The notes under the pieces: model-generated
Seen by the model: only the letters and a program-made list of their open reading frames with translations
What the model was told of the DNA's origin: nothing
The model's database searches: none
Position numbers and translations under genes: made by a program
NCBI GenBank assembly: GCA_029204225.1
Contig: CM055110.1
Location: forward strand, 46,250,147-46,314,146
Reading direction: 5' to 3'
Source of the DNA: Diphasiastrum complanatum
Taxonomy: Eukaryota; Streptophyta; Lycopodiopsida; Lycopodiales; Lycopodiaceae
Length of the DNA: 64,000 bases
In this document: positions 11,910 through 23,300 of the stretch, piece by piece
How positions within the stretch are numbered: position 1 is the first letter of the stretch
Layout of the letters: each line of letters opens with the position of its first letter

Positions 11910-11914
11910 TAGAC
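11910..11914 (-). repeat. Target-site duplication, inverted right copy
   Basis: TAGAC (GTCTA on the minus strand) lies directly outside the 3' LTR of element A. It equals the five bases before the 5' LTR at 7492-7496. Removing one copy restores an uninterrupted element T gag frame. Confidence 0.8.
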
Positions 11915-13101
11915 TGTCAGAAATAGGTGAGTAATAGAATGCGCAAACTTCCTACTTCCAATGCATGACTACGCTATCAAAAATTGAACAAAGCAGTCGT
12001 GATGGAAATCACGTTCAATCTTTAGCAAATAACTTTCACTAGATACTAAGTGATTATGTAGCAATTCTTAGACAATTTCTATCAATTACAAAAGCAATAC
12101 AGAGATGCATGCATTTTGACACAAACTGAACGCAATAAGAAAATAGTATTGATTCAGAAAAACAAGATTAGATGCTAATGTCTGCAAGACAATAGCGGAT
12201 AGAAACTGCGCACTCTAAAGCTATCTATGAGTAACTGAGAATAAGTCTGATAATAAGCAACTCTACTGATAAGCAATAGTGCAATGGCAACTCTAAAATA
12301 AATCTCTAAAAGACTGAGCTAGAATGCTTAAGAGAGTTCAAGCTTGAAATCTTGATAGAGAGCTAATAGCAATACTTTCTGATTGTGAATGATCTGCTTG
12401 ATGAGAGCGCAAGAAGCGTCGTGTAATAACACTCAACTCCTTCACAATTCACAATGTTGATTTAGGACTTGATCATAAAATGTATGAACAACTGATTTAT
12501 ACTAAGTAATTAGGTCGTCAAATGCGATTGCTAGTTGGCTGGAGTCCGTTGGCATTCATCCAGTTCCTTCTTAGAAATAATTGCTGATAAGCGGCGACGA
12601 TTGTTATAAACAGTTTTCTGCATAAATGAACTAAAACTGTCACTTTGCCTAGATGAACTAAAACTACCACAAGCGACAATGTCGCAAAAAGGTGATAGTG
12701 CCGACTTTTGGAGAAAAGTTATAGTGTCGCAAAATGTCATGTCCTTAATATTGGGGTAGTCCCACATTGTGCCAAAGTCATTTCCTTAACGTTTGAGGCA
12801 CTTTGAAAAATGCAAAAAATACGACTTTGCATTTTTATTCGTAATTTCTAATAGGCAAAAAATGTGAAAAAGACGACACTGCATTTTTACACAAGATTCC
12901 TGACAGGCGACACTGTCGGGTTTCTAGAGAGATAAAATGCGACACTGTTGTCAAACTCCATGTATTTCTGCAAACTGACTAAAAACACCTATAATTATGT
13001 AGACTGTATAAAGACACAAGAAAATTCGTAGAACTGGATAAACAGTTGGATGAAAATTAAAAACTGATTAGTCGATTAGTAAGAAGGAGAATAATCCAAC
13101 A
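11915..13101 (-). repeat. Copia element A, 3' LTR (inverted)
   Basis: About 1187 bp, starting TGTTGGATTA on the minus strand at 13,101 and ending TTTCTGACA at 11,915. It is the reverse complement of the 5' LTR at 7497-8674 with scattered substitutions and small indels. The differences mean the insertion is not recent. Confidence 0.9.
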
Positions 13102-13112
13102 CACCCCCTTAA
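13102..13112 (-). promoter_or_regulatory. Polypurine tract of element A
   Basis: The minus strand reads TAAGGGGGTG directly before the LTR start, just after the last pol codons. This is the expected position of the plus-strand priming tract. Confidence 0.75.
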
Positions 13113-13650
13113 TTTGAATCCATGAATGCCTTGACCTTTAAACTTAGTTTTTCACAAAACCTTCTGTGTGCATCCAATCTTATTGCTTTGGTAAAAATAT
13201 CTGCTGTCATATCTTGCATTCTACAATATTGCAATCTGACCTCTTCGTTGAGTTCTTTGCTTTTGACATAGTGATACTTTAGTTCAATGTGCTTACTCCT
13301 AGAACAAAATCTAGGGTTGGCTGACAAGGCAATGGCACTTTGATTATCACAAAATAATAATGTCGGAGTAGATTGATTCAGATTGATATATAAAAGTAAG
13401 TTTCTCAACCAAACCACTTCCTTTGTAGCTTGTGAGGCTGCGATGTACTCTGATTCAGTGGAAGATAGAGCTATCGAAGATTGCTTGCGACTTTCTAGGA
13501 AATTGGACCATTGTTGAGGAAGAATGTAAATCCGAAAGTGGATTTACGAGTGTCTACATCTCCTGCCCAACTTGCATCTGTGTAACCACTGAGTAGAATG
13601 AGTTTGTCATTGCCGACTGCTCCATAACAAATGCAAAAGTCCATAGTAGC
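13109..13650 (-). pseudogene. Copia element A RNase H end of pol
   Basis: Minus-strand frames give the end of copia pol: TMDFCICYGA, YTDASWAGDVDTRKST and then, after a frame break near 13,450-13,495, LLFCDNQSAIALSANP and HIELKYHYVKSKEL. The final ADIFTKAIRLDAHRRFCEKL is the usual copia ending. These are RNase H motifs. Similarity stops sharply near 13,650. RT and the rest of integrase are missing, lost at or near the right inversion junction. Confidence 0.87.
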
Positions 13651-14765
13651 TGGAATAGTCCTGATATGGTAGATCGGATATTTAGTGTTCAAGGTTGATG
13701 GTTAGGTCTCAATTTAATTCCATGTCAAGGCCAATTTGTAACTAAGAATCTTGAGAGGACCCATATACTCCTATTGAGACATGCAGAATAGTGCATGGCT
13801 TGTGACGGTCATATGCATGAGGATAGCATGGGATATGTGAATTATGTTTACATGGACAACATGGGAGGTTGCATGGGTGCATATGTGTAGGCTTTTTACC
13901 CCTATGTATATGGGTAGGGACACGCGCTTCTCCATTCTAAGTTTTGGCACTTGGTTGTCAGTTTCTCTCCTCTCCTTAGACATTCACTTGCCATGGCTCG
14001 AGGGTGAGGTATTTGGACACATCTCAGTTGGATGAGTGGTTTGGCTCCCACTAGTCTCTTAGTGCGTTGATCATTGTGAAAGATTCAACTAGTTTCATCA
14101 CGTTTTGCTATATTTCCATATTTGGCATATTGATGCCAAAACTTGTTTTAGACTTAGAGATTGACTTTTCAAAGCTCACTAGTCTAAATTTCATCTGAAT
14201 AAACACTTTTTGAAAGTGTGGGAAAGTTAGAATGCGAGATTGAATAGATTCAAATTTGAATAGTTGGGTACATTGAATCTATACCCAAAATTAGTAGGGT
14301 TAGCATTTTGTGGGAAAGCCAGGTGGCCAAATAGGGTTTGGACCTGCTATAAAAGGATGTAAGTTGTGGAGAGAGCTATCTTCTCTCTTCTCTATCTCAT
14401 TTCATGCTTATACATGGTTCTCTAGGGTTCTACTATCCATTGGTGCACTATCTTGGTGATTGCTTGCAATTCTATGTGTAGAATGATCTATATTTGTTAT
14501 TTTTGGATCCACACGTGTGAAATACAATAGTTTGCTGGTTTTGTATGGACAACAATAATACTTTTTCATTTCATTCAAGTTTGATCAAGTTCTATTAGTG
14601 TTTGCATCTCATTTTGTGTGTAGATGCTGATTTGTCTACATTGGTGAGATTGGTAGTGTATTTCTCTTTCTAACCAAAGATCATTCAAGTAGATTGGATC
14701 ATAATGATCTGAAATCTTTCACAATCATGTCCTCATCTTAGTAGAGCTTCTTGGTGGTCTTTACA
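13651..14765 (+). repeat. LTR of a third retroelement with TATA box
   Basis: This block begins TGGAATAGTCC exactly where copia pol similarity ends, and finishes GGTCTTTACA. A primer-site-like sequence (TGGCATCAGAGTATC, 14,767 on) follows. A strong TATA box (CTATAAAAGG) lies near 14,347-14,356. The two ends recur at 14,792-15,141, which supports LTR identity. I see no matching target duplication. Confidence 0.7.
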
Positions 14766-14766
14766 T

Positions 14767-14781
14767 TGGCATCAGAGTATC
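14767..14781 (+). promoter_or_regulatory. Primer-binding-site-like sequence
   Basis: TGGCATCAGAGTATC differs at two of the first twelve positions from the initiator-Met tRNA site (TGGTATCAGAGC). It sits one base after an LTR end. Only about 26 bp separate it from the next LTR-like copy, so the whole internal region is gone. Confidence 0.6.
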
Positions 14782-14791
14782 TCAAATCATT

Positions 14792-15141
14792 TGGAATAGT
14801 CCTAATATAGACCGACTATCTAGTATTCGAGATTGATGGTTACGCCTCGATTTAATTCCATGTCAAGGCAAGTTTGTAACTAATAACCTTGAGAGGAACT
14901 AGACACTCCTATTGCCCAAGGCTTCTTACCCCTATGTATATGGGGAGGGACATGCCCTCTTCCATTCTAAGCTTTTGGCTCTTGGTTGCTAGTTTATGTC
15001 CCCTCCTCAGGTATTCACTTGCCATGGCTTGGGAGTGAGGTGTTCGGATACATCTCATTTGAATGGGTGGTTTGGCTCCCACTAGTCTCTTGTTGTGTTG
15101 ATCCTATCCTCATCTTAGTAGTCTTCTTGGTGGTCTTTACA
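14792..15141 (+). repeat. Internally deleted copy of the 13.65 kb LTR
   Basis: It starts TGGAATAGTCC and ends GGTCTTTACA like the 1115-bp LTR on its left. It aligns with that LTR's first ~430 bp (to GTTGATC) with internal gaps, and with its last ~40 bp. The middle of roughly 650 bp, including the TATA box, is absent. Confidence 0.65.
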
Positions 15142-16300
15142 ATCAAGATGTAATTGAAAGTGATTAACATGATGGTCACAAATGGAAGTAGATTCTATCA
15201 TCTTGCATGAGAAAATTTTATTTCTCAAGTATAGTTGAGTAGTTACAAATTAGGTCTCATACATATTGATGGGAGCATCCTAAGCTCGTTTCGATGTTTT
15301 GTAGCTACTGATATGTGATATTGGTGAGTTTTTAAGATTCATGAATATCAATGTGAGTGCTCTGCCATCCTTGGATTTCCATTTGGAAATGAGGTCTACA
15401 TGGATATCAATGTGAGTGCTCTGCCATCTTTGGATTTCCATTTGGAAATGAGCTTGTTGTGGGAGTACGATAGATCCGTCAACCACATCCCCCATGAACC
15501 TTTTCCCAATAGTGTCATCTTTATATGATACTTCCACATATGGAATCGTTGCCATTGAATTTCTCATTAAGGTAGATAAAAGACAATTGCTCCATGTGTG
15601 TTGTTAAATATTGGATATGTGGTGACAATGTCAATGCTTGATCATCTTTCAAGATGCGCATATAAGTGGAGTATATTCTTGAGTCGGACATGTGATTCAC
15701 ATTATATACATAATGAGCTTGCGATTATACGATATTGTGAAAATGGGGTCTTGGAAACAGTTGTTCTAACCTATGATCAAGAAAAGCAGAGAAAAACAAC
15801 CCACAATACTAATGCATTGAAAATAAGAAAAAACTAGAAGCATCAATACCATGCCATGTGACCTCTTAGCAAAATGTTGAGAGACTGCGCTCACGAGGCA
15901 AAAGTTTTTTTCCTCCACCTTGAAATGTTAGACCTAAAATTTTCACCTTCATTGGTATACCAATAATAGGTAGACAGTCATAAAGAACTTCTCAATTTCA
16001 AGAGTAGTATACCAACACACTCACATTATATGGGCATACGTTGTTTGCCTATGTATACCCACCAAAAATTTGGGTATGTGAATACTTATTATGCTGATTT
16101 ACCTGTCCATTATGAATATTAATAGCTCTTTATAAAGTATTAATAAAAGTCTCGAGCAGCTTATCAATAAAGTGTCAATATGAAGAAACACCTTGGTGCA
16201 TTTATTCATAGAAAAACTAATAGGTACATTGACGAGAAAGATGGAAGGTTAACCAAAAGTAAGCTCAAACAAGAGCGAAGCTCTCACTACAACTAAGATT
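15142..16300. other. Unassigned stretch with a 60-bp tandem duplication
   Basis: A block of about 60 bp containing ATATCAATGTGAGTGCTCTG and GGATTTCCATTTGGAAATGA occurs twice in tandem around 15,345-15,460. A minus-strand frame of 95 codons runs through it (15,280-15,567), but it has no recognisable domain and the duplication explains part of its length. Nothing else is identifiable. Confidence 0.45.
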
Positions 16301-17289
16301 ACCATTAAAAAAAAGATGCAACAACTATGATGATGTCAGCGGAAATCTGCCAACTGACTGCAGCAGATCATAAAAGTGAAGAGGTGCTGAGTCGACCAAT
16401 GAAGGGAGATGAGATGTAGCAGACCCAGCCACCATCGCCCGTTGTAGGGTTGATAGGGCCTGAGCATGTTGCAAGGCAATGGAAATACGTTGCTTGAAAG
16501 AAGCCACGAGAATAGAACCTGGAATACCTTGGCACTATGCCACCTGATAGAAACACATGCGAAGAAATTTCTCAAAGCGTCGATGCAAGGTGCCATATGT
16601 CTCAATTGCCAGGAGAATGAAAACATCGATAGGGTGCCTGTTGGAGTAGTTTTTTCCTTCTCTTATGCTGCCACGCCTGCTGCTTCTCCTGGTGTGGAGG
16701 CAAAGCGAGGCAGTAGGTCACCACTCGTGGGATCAACAACAACAACATCTGCCAAAGTAGGTCACCAACAACAACAACATCTACCAAAGTCTCGGGAGAG
16801 GACAATGTCAACATGCCTGCGTGAAGAGTGGGGCGGGGTAGAAAGAAAGGACATGAGATTGCTCTTGAGGACATGGAATCCTCCATTCCTAGCTATAGCA
16901 GCCGCTGCATCACTGACACATCATGAGTAGTTGTGTGCTCACTACTAGAAGGATAGTGGAGGAAGTGGGTAGCCCCAAGCAAAGGCGGAGAGCAGTGGTG
17001 AAAATGGTCGAAGACAATCAAAAGGAAGAAATAACAGGCTGAGCTGACAGCAAGCCCCCGCGACCCGCACAAGAAAGAAGTCAAGCTCGATGCAACGCCG
17101 AAGGTGCCTCAAACAACATACTAGAAAGGGTTTGCCTGTGCACGCGCTCCAAGAGGATCTCTTGCAAGTGGTCTGAGCTGAAAGTGAGGAGTTGCTCAAA
17201 ATGAGAAAGACATGCTCGGGTAGAGAGGGGGAGAAGATCCTGCGCAACGATAAGGAGGTGCTGAAAAGGCTAAATTGCGTAGGCATATA
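16301..17289. other. Unassigned stretch
   Basis: This part is somewhat more GC-rich than its neighbours and has CAA/CAG-rich patches near 16,735-16,800. Overlapping frames of 60-155 codons exist on both strands. None shows a known domain or consistent coding character. Confidence 0.4.
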
Positions 17290-17696
17290 AGATATCAAAA
17301 AGTCATACTCTCACAGAAAGATGCTGAATTGAAGCATATAGTAGATCGTTGGCAAGCTAATTTTGCTACGAAAATTCACGCACAGAATTAGAGAGGGATG
17401 TGTAAAACAAGAGTTTGCAAAACATCATTGGTATTCTTTACCATATCAATGAAATTTATAACTCAAAACATGGCACTTTGTTATCTGATTCCACCAACAA
17501 TATGTTTGTAGATTTGAATCATTTACTAAGATTTATTATAAAGTTTTATGGAATCACAAATGAAAGTGTTGAAAAATTGATATCAGTTCTCAAGTTAGAT
17601 GAATCAGAAGTAATAAAGGGACAAAAGCTAGAAAGGATTAGTGTTACACTTATGAACGGAGCATTAAGCAATATGATAAACTTATTGCTTACCTGA
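17290..17696 (+). pseudogene. Possible coiled-coil protein fragment
   Basis: Two adjoining frames give protein-like sequence rich in charged heptad-like residues (QKDAELKHIVDRWQANF). After a break near 17,385 it continues as SLQNIIGILYHINEIYNSK and ESVEKLISVLKLDESEV to a stop at 17,696. Composition and continuity look like coding DNA, possibly a captured or decayed exon. I do not recognise the family. It could also be part of an unknown transposon. Confidence 0.3.
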
Positions 17697-17810
17697 ATGG
17701 TATAACGAAAACAAGAAATGCAGCAAAATGACACTTATTACCTAAAAATACGGAGCACACATAGGAAAAGAGACATACAACATACATAGACAAAGAAGAA
17801 ACACTGACAA

Positions 17811-17919
<109 letters not shown>

Positions 17920-18554
17920 CAGGCCCCAGGCGCTACATGGATACCAGAGCATGCAAGAGAGAAGGGAGGAGAGGCAACAACAACGAGGAGAGGCAAGAGC
18001 AGCGAGGAGAGGCAGCAGCAGCAACAGCAGCAACGAGGGAGGCCGGGGCAGAGGAGAGCTAGGGATGGCGGGGAGCGAGCAAGGGGCGAGAGAGACTCAT
18101 TTTGGCCTTAAGAAAAACAATGCAAGGCCACGTGTGAAGTTGCCTCAAAAAAAATTTCAGCACGTGTCGCGCAACATGTGTTCAAACATGTTGATGTACT
18201 CACCAGTGGTATGGATACCGTTTTCGTGTTGAGCACGAATTGGTCGACTAAACTTTTTTCAAAATAGTGAAAACATATTATATTTAGGCATATTTAAGCA
18301 TACAACCACTTCACACGAGCAAATGCAATCCCAGGTCACCAATGAAAGGATGGTGTGAGCTCATGTAGAGAACGGGTAAGGGGGTGGTGATACCACGAGA
18401 ACCCTCAATGGTGACCTCTCCCAAAACCCTAGCTAAAGGTCACGGAGGTTAGGGTTTACAAATCCAGTTCTGTTCTTTCACACTCTCTTTACTTCTGCTA
18501 TCGAAAGGATTCGGATTCGTTCTTCTACAATATTGAACTCAAAAGCGAGGAGCG

Positions 18555-20333
18555 ATGGTGTTTTGGGGTATGCGCCTGCCCCTGCTTTCTATCCAGGCAG
18601 CCTAATTTTGCTATATTTTGTAATCTTTTTTTTGAGTTTTAGCTGCGATACCTTTGTATCTTTCAGTTTGACGTTTTGCTCAAATAACTGAAACCTCTAC
18701 CGTTGTAGGCTCTATTATTTATATGCTCCGGCAATCTCTTTAGTGTTCACTGTTTAGTGCAGAATAATTTTGTTTAGATTCTGGTCTGATCGGTTGTTTT
18801 GTTGTCGCAGGGGTGGAAGTCCGTCCTAAAAAATCTTTTAAGCAGTCTTCAGAAGCTTTTGAAGGTGGAAAGCTCCACCTGTCTCAGGTCGGTCGTTTCG
18901 ACTTCTAATTCACTTGATGAACCTAGTCGAAATTTCCTAAATGCAGTACCATTTCTAGATTTTTTGGAGGACAGAGATAACATATCATTGATATCTCAGT
19001 TTTTGATTTTGTGGGTTTTTTCCACTTTGAATATTCAAAAATCCTGCTATAAATGCTGTGAACTAAGGTTCATCTCATGTAAGTTCCAATACTAATACAT
19101 GGGTTTTCTCAAATTGTTCAGTCATTTTTTGGATGATTTTCTCAATTTTACCGAACTCATAAAGTATCGCCATTTATGAAAATCCGAAATACAATTGATA
19201 TGTTCCAATTCGGTGATCTACAGGCAACTTTAGGCCTGCATTCGAAAGCAAACGAAAGGACGGTGGTCGCATGCAAAGTTGGCGACGGTTCAAAATTTTT
19301 TCTATGTTCTTTGATTCCTGGGGTTATGGAGTCATGCTCTTTGGATCTGCTTTTTGACCAAGACGTTGTATTCTCAGTAGTAGGGTCAGCCAGTGTCCAT
19401 CTGGCAGGATACTATCTTCCGGCAGATATGCCCGAAGTTATGGGAGATGAATCCAATGAAGACTTGACGTTTGGAGGGTATTTGCACAATTCTCATTAAT
19501 GTCGGATGCTACTATTATTTTAAGCTCTGTTTTTATGTTGGTTAGCTCGTGTTGAACCTGTCATTCATCAAGTAGTAGCTTAATCCGCTGACCCTATTGC
19601 TCATTTGTTCCCTATTTCGCATATCTATCCCTCCATGATTGTCAAAATCGCACATCTGTATCGCTCGATGGTTGTCTAAATCTGATCAACTGGATGGTTG
19701 TCTCAATCCCGCATATCTATCCAGCATCGATGACTCCGGCATAGATCTCCAGCGTATTTTTCTATAGGTTGAAGTCAATATCATTTTTTTTTCCTTTGTT
19801 ACAAAATACGCATTTAAATTTTTTTTTTGGGTCAAGTTCCGGAATGGAATGCTTTCTGGACACATTTGAGGATGCGTTCCGTTCCGGAACAGGCAACTAT
19901 GCTCAAAGCTATATATCATGTGTGAATGTTGACTAATTTGAATTTGGTGAAGTGATGACTTTTTGGAACTCTTAGCCTGTTCATCTTACAGGGCTTATGA
20001 TAGCTGGGAGTAAGATATTCTGCAATAAATATGCTAGAATAATTTTTGAGCATTAAAGCTATTGTTTCTTCGATGTACTCTAACACTGGGAGTAAGATGT
20101 CATGAAATGAAGGTGCTCAATCACTATTTGAGCAGTAAAGCCTTGTTTGTTAAATGCACTGTTAAACTACATAAGGATTATATTGCTCCATGTTGTAACT
20201 CATACAGGAACTCTTTTGCTGTTTTTAGTCTACAAAACTTGGTATATGATGTTTTTAACATCTTCATTCTTTTTAATCAACACTATGCTGTTCATACAGT
20301 GGGGTTTATGCAATGTGTACACGCACATATATG

Positions 20334-20376
<43 letters not shown>

Positions 20377-23300
20377 GATGGGCCCATGTGCAGATATGAT
20401 TTTGATGATGAAGATGAAAGTGACGAAGACGATATCAGCAATGAAAGTGACGATAGTGATATTCCCATGGATGTTTCAATAAATACTGGTGGTATGTGCT
20501 GGGATTTTCAATAGTACAAGTTTCGTCTTTTGAGTAGGACATGTTATTTCACAATACATGAAAATATTCATGAAGTGTTGTGGGTGCAAACAAGGAATCC
20601 GAAGGTTTGGAAGTTATTTAGAGACGAATTTCTTTCTTCCAAAATTCATGATAATATACCTATTCAAATGGTCTATGTGTTACGTACATGCTTGGATTAA
20701 TAAATAAGACACTTGTTACTTTGACCAATTTCAAAGTTTTATTGTGATTTATGGATTAGGGGTTTTTGAAACTAGCCGTAACGTGTGTTGTGAGAGAGCT
20801 TGCAATACTGATGAAGGGATTTCGCCTCGCATCCCTATATCAAACACATCCTATTGTGTAGTTGGTTCTATACAACTAAGATGAATGTCTTCTAATCGTA
20901 CAAGTGATGCACAATTCTTACCTTCAACATGTGTTCCTTGTAACAACATTAGTGCTTCGTTGAATGTGCAATGCTATAACATATGTCGTGACATTGTTAG
21001 ACTAACTTACCTCGTGTAGCTGCCTTGATACAAGGACACGTGTCATGCACACAAGATCATCCTTGAAATAGTACACTATCAATGGTATATCCTCTTACAA
21101 AGATACCAAGACAATCAACAATATATTGATTTGTAGGCCCCTCTATAAAGGGACATTACCATAGAGTTTATGAAACTCTCAACTATGGTTGTCAACTATT
21201 GAATCCTAAGAGTTATTCTATTCATCTAGAAGCACTTTAGAGCTAGCAATTCTAAAAACCGAACATGACCCATTAAGTGACCAAATATTGGGAGTCTCGA
21301 CTTTTAGTGAGTAAATAAATTGTGGGTTTTGCAAGGTTTCTATGTCTAGATGTGTTGATTGTGGCAATTTCTAGTCATCCATATATGACCTACCTTGGGA
21401 AGGGTAATTGTTATCATAAATGTTTTCTATTTTCTATAGATCTCTGAAGATTAACGCTTACTCGTACTTAAAGTCATATCCAATATATAATAGGACTTGT
21501 AGACATGGATTTTAAAATTTCCTTATGAGTGCTTGTTCATTGTTTTTCAAAAGAGCATTTTCTAATGCTCCTTTTTTCTGCACACATCATAATGATTATG
21601 ACAATCCTTTTGTTCACCAAATCAAGTAAGTGAGGCCCCAAGTACACGAAAATCTCAATGTATGTAACTCTTCTCTACTAATGAAATCATTTTCCTCAAT
21701 GAAACAAGGAGCATTTTACAAATAATAACTGAACAAATTAGTAGACTTCAAATTTGCGTAAACAACCACAAGTTATAGATGCCAAAATAGGAGCCACAAT
21801 ACAACAAAAAAAGCAACAACGATGAAAACTTGACAAAGGGAGTCACATAATGGATATATGTGATGGTGAATGGTAAGGTGGACTTTGTTAAGCATTATGA
21901 ATGGACAACAAATGTCAATTGCCATGCAAAGTGAGCTTTGTAGGTAGTAATGTATGTCACAACAAAAAATGATGAGGATGCAAGAAGGAATGAAATAGAC
22001 ACTAATTGAGGCATAGTTCATAAAAAATTTGTAGGTCTAGATCTGGAGTATCTCAACCCCTATGGAAGACACAAACCATAAAAGCAAAGAGAGTTAACTA
22101 GTATGAAACACACATGAATGAGACACAGTTTTCTAATGTATGAAACACTGTTTCATACAATTTTTTTAATAACAACCGTTAGATATGCATTTTTTTGCTT
22201 TAAAAAAATTACCCCCCTCTTGTATGCCAGTTAGACATTAAAAATAAAACAATTAGAAATGATTCCTAGACAGTATCCCTGGCATTCCTTTTTACGTATT
22301 GTATTTTCCCCAATTGTAAATATTGTATAGCCATGAAGCCTTGGCCAAACATGTAGCCATATTATATTGAGGGGTTCATGCTTGCATGGTTTAGGGTTTG
22401 CGGTTCAAGAATTCTTGCTTATACAATTTAATGTGTAGTAGGTTTGGGCTAGCACATAGGTTGTATGGTTCAATATATGTCTAGCGACATCTCTAGCATT
22501 CCTTTGTACATAGTACATACTATATTTGGCCCTTTTAATAAATTGTACAGCCATAGAGTGCTACTCAAATATTTAGCCGTGGTACAGTGAGCAAGCCAAT
22601 CACGCTTGTAGAGTTTAGGGTTATGTTGTTGCTTATACATTCTAGTGTGTTAATGTCTTTAGTATGCGGACAAATACAAGGAGGCACTGATCCGGATACC
22701 TGAGGAGGTGTAAATGTTTCTACATGTGTTACATTTTGTGGAGGGCTTGCGTGAAAGCCTTCGGCCTTTTGTAAGAAAGGAGTAGGCTTCAAGCCTCCAC
22801 AGGGCTTTGCAGATGGCTCTATATTATGAAGATGGAAAAAAGGCCAAGGAGTCTGAGACACCTACTACAGGAGGGTTTCAGCCTTGGGAGAAAAAATAGT
22901 TCAAAAAATGGAAGGGTCAATCCTCGCAAGAGCAAATTCAAAGTGATAAAAAGAGTAAAGGTGCGGGCCTCTCAAAAGGCAAAAAGCGATATGGGACGTC
23001 CAATTCCCAAGAGGGCCAACGCTTTTCTACTCCATCGCCGCAGGACTTGGAGCGGGCAAAGATTGAAAAACTTTGCTTTGGTTGTCTAGGGTGTCATAAG
23101 TGGAAGGAGTGTCCTCGCAATCCCTCACGGACCACCTATAGTTTGCAAGTCGAGCAGGCAGATTCTATGAAGATTGAGGAGTTGGAGCAAGAAGAACCTC
23201 AAGGTCTCCACGGTTGATGAACGTGTCGGTGGTTTGAAAGGTGGACTCGGTGGTAGAGCTGTTTTGATTCTATTTGACACTAGGTCCTCACATAATATCA

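Noticed and set aside
16325-16930. Frames up to 154 codons on both strands
   Set aside because: No domain and no strand preference; CAA/CAG-rich sequence keeps several frames open at once.
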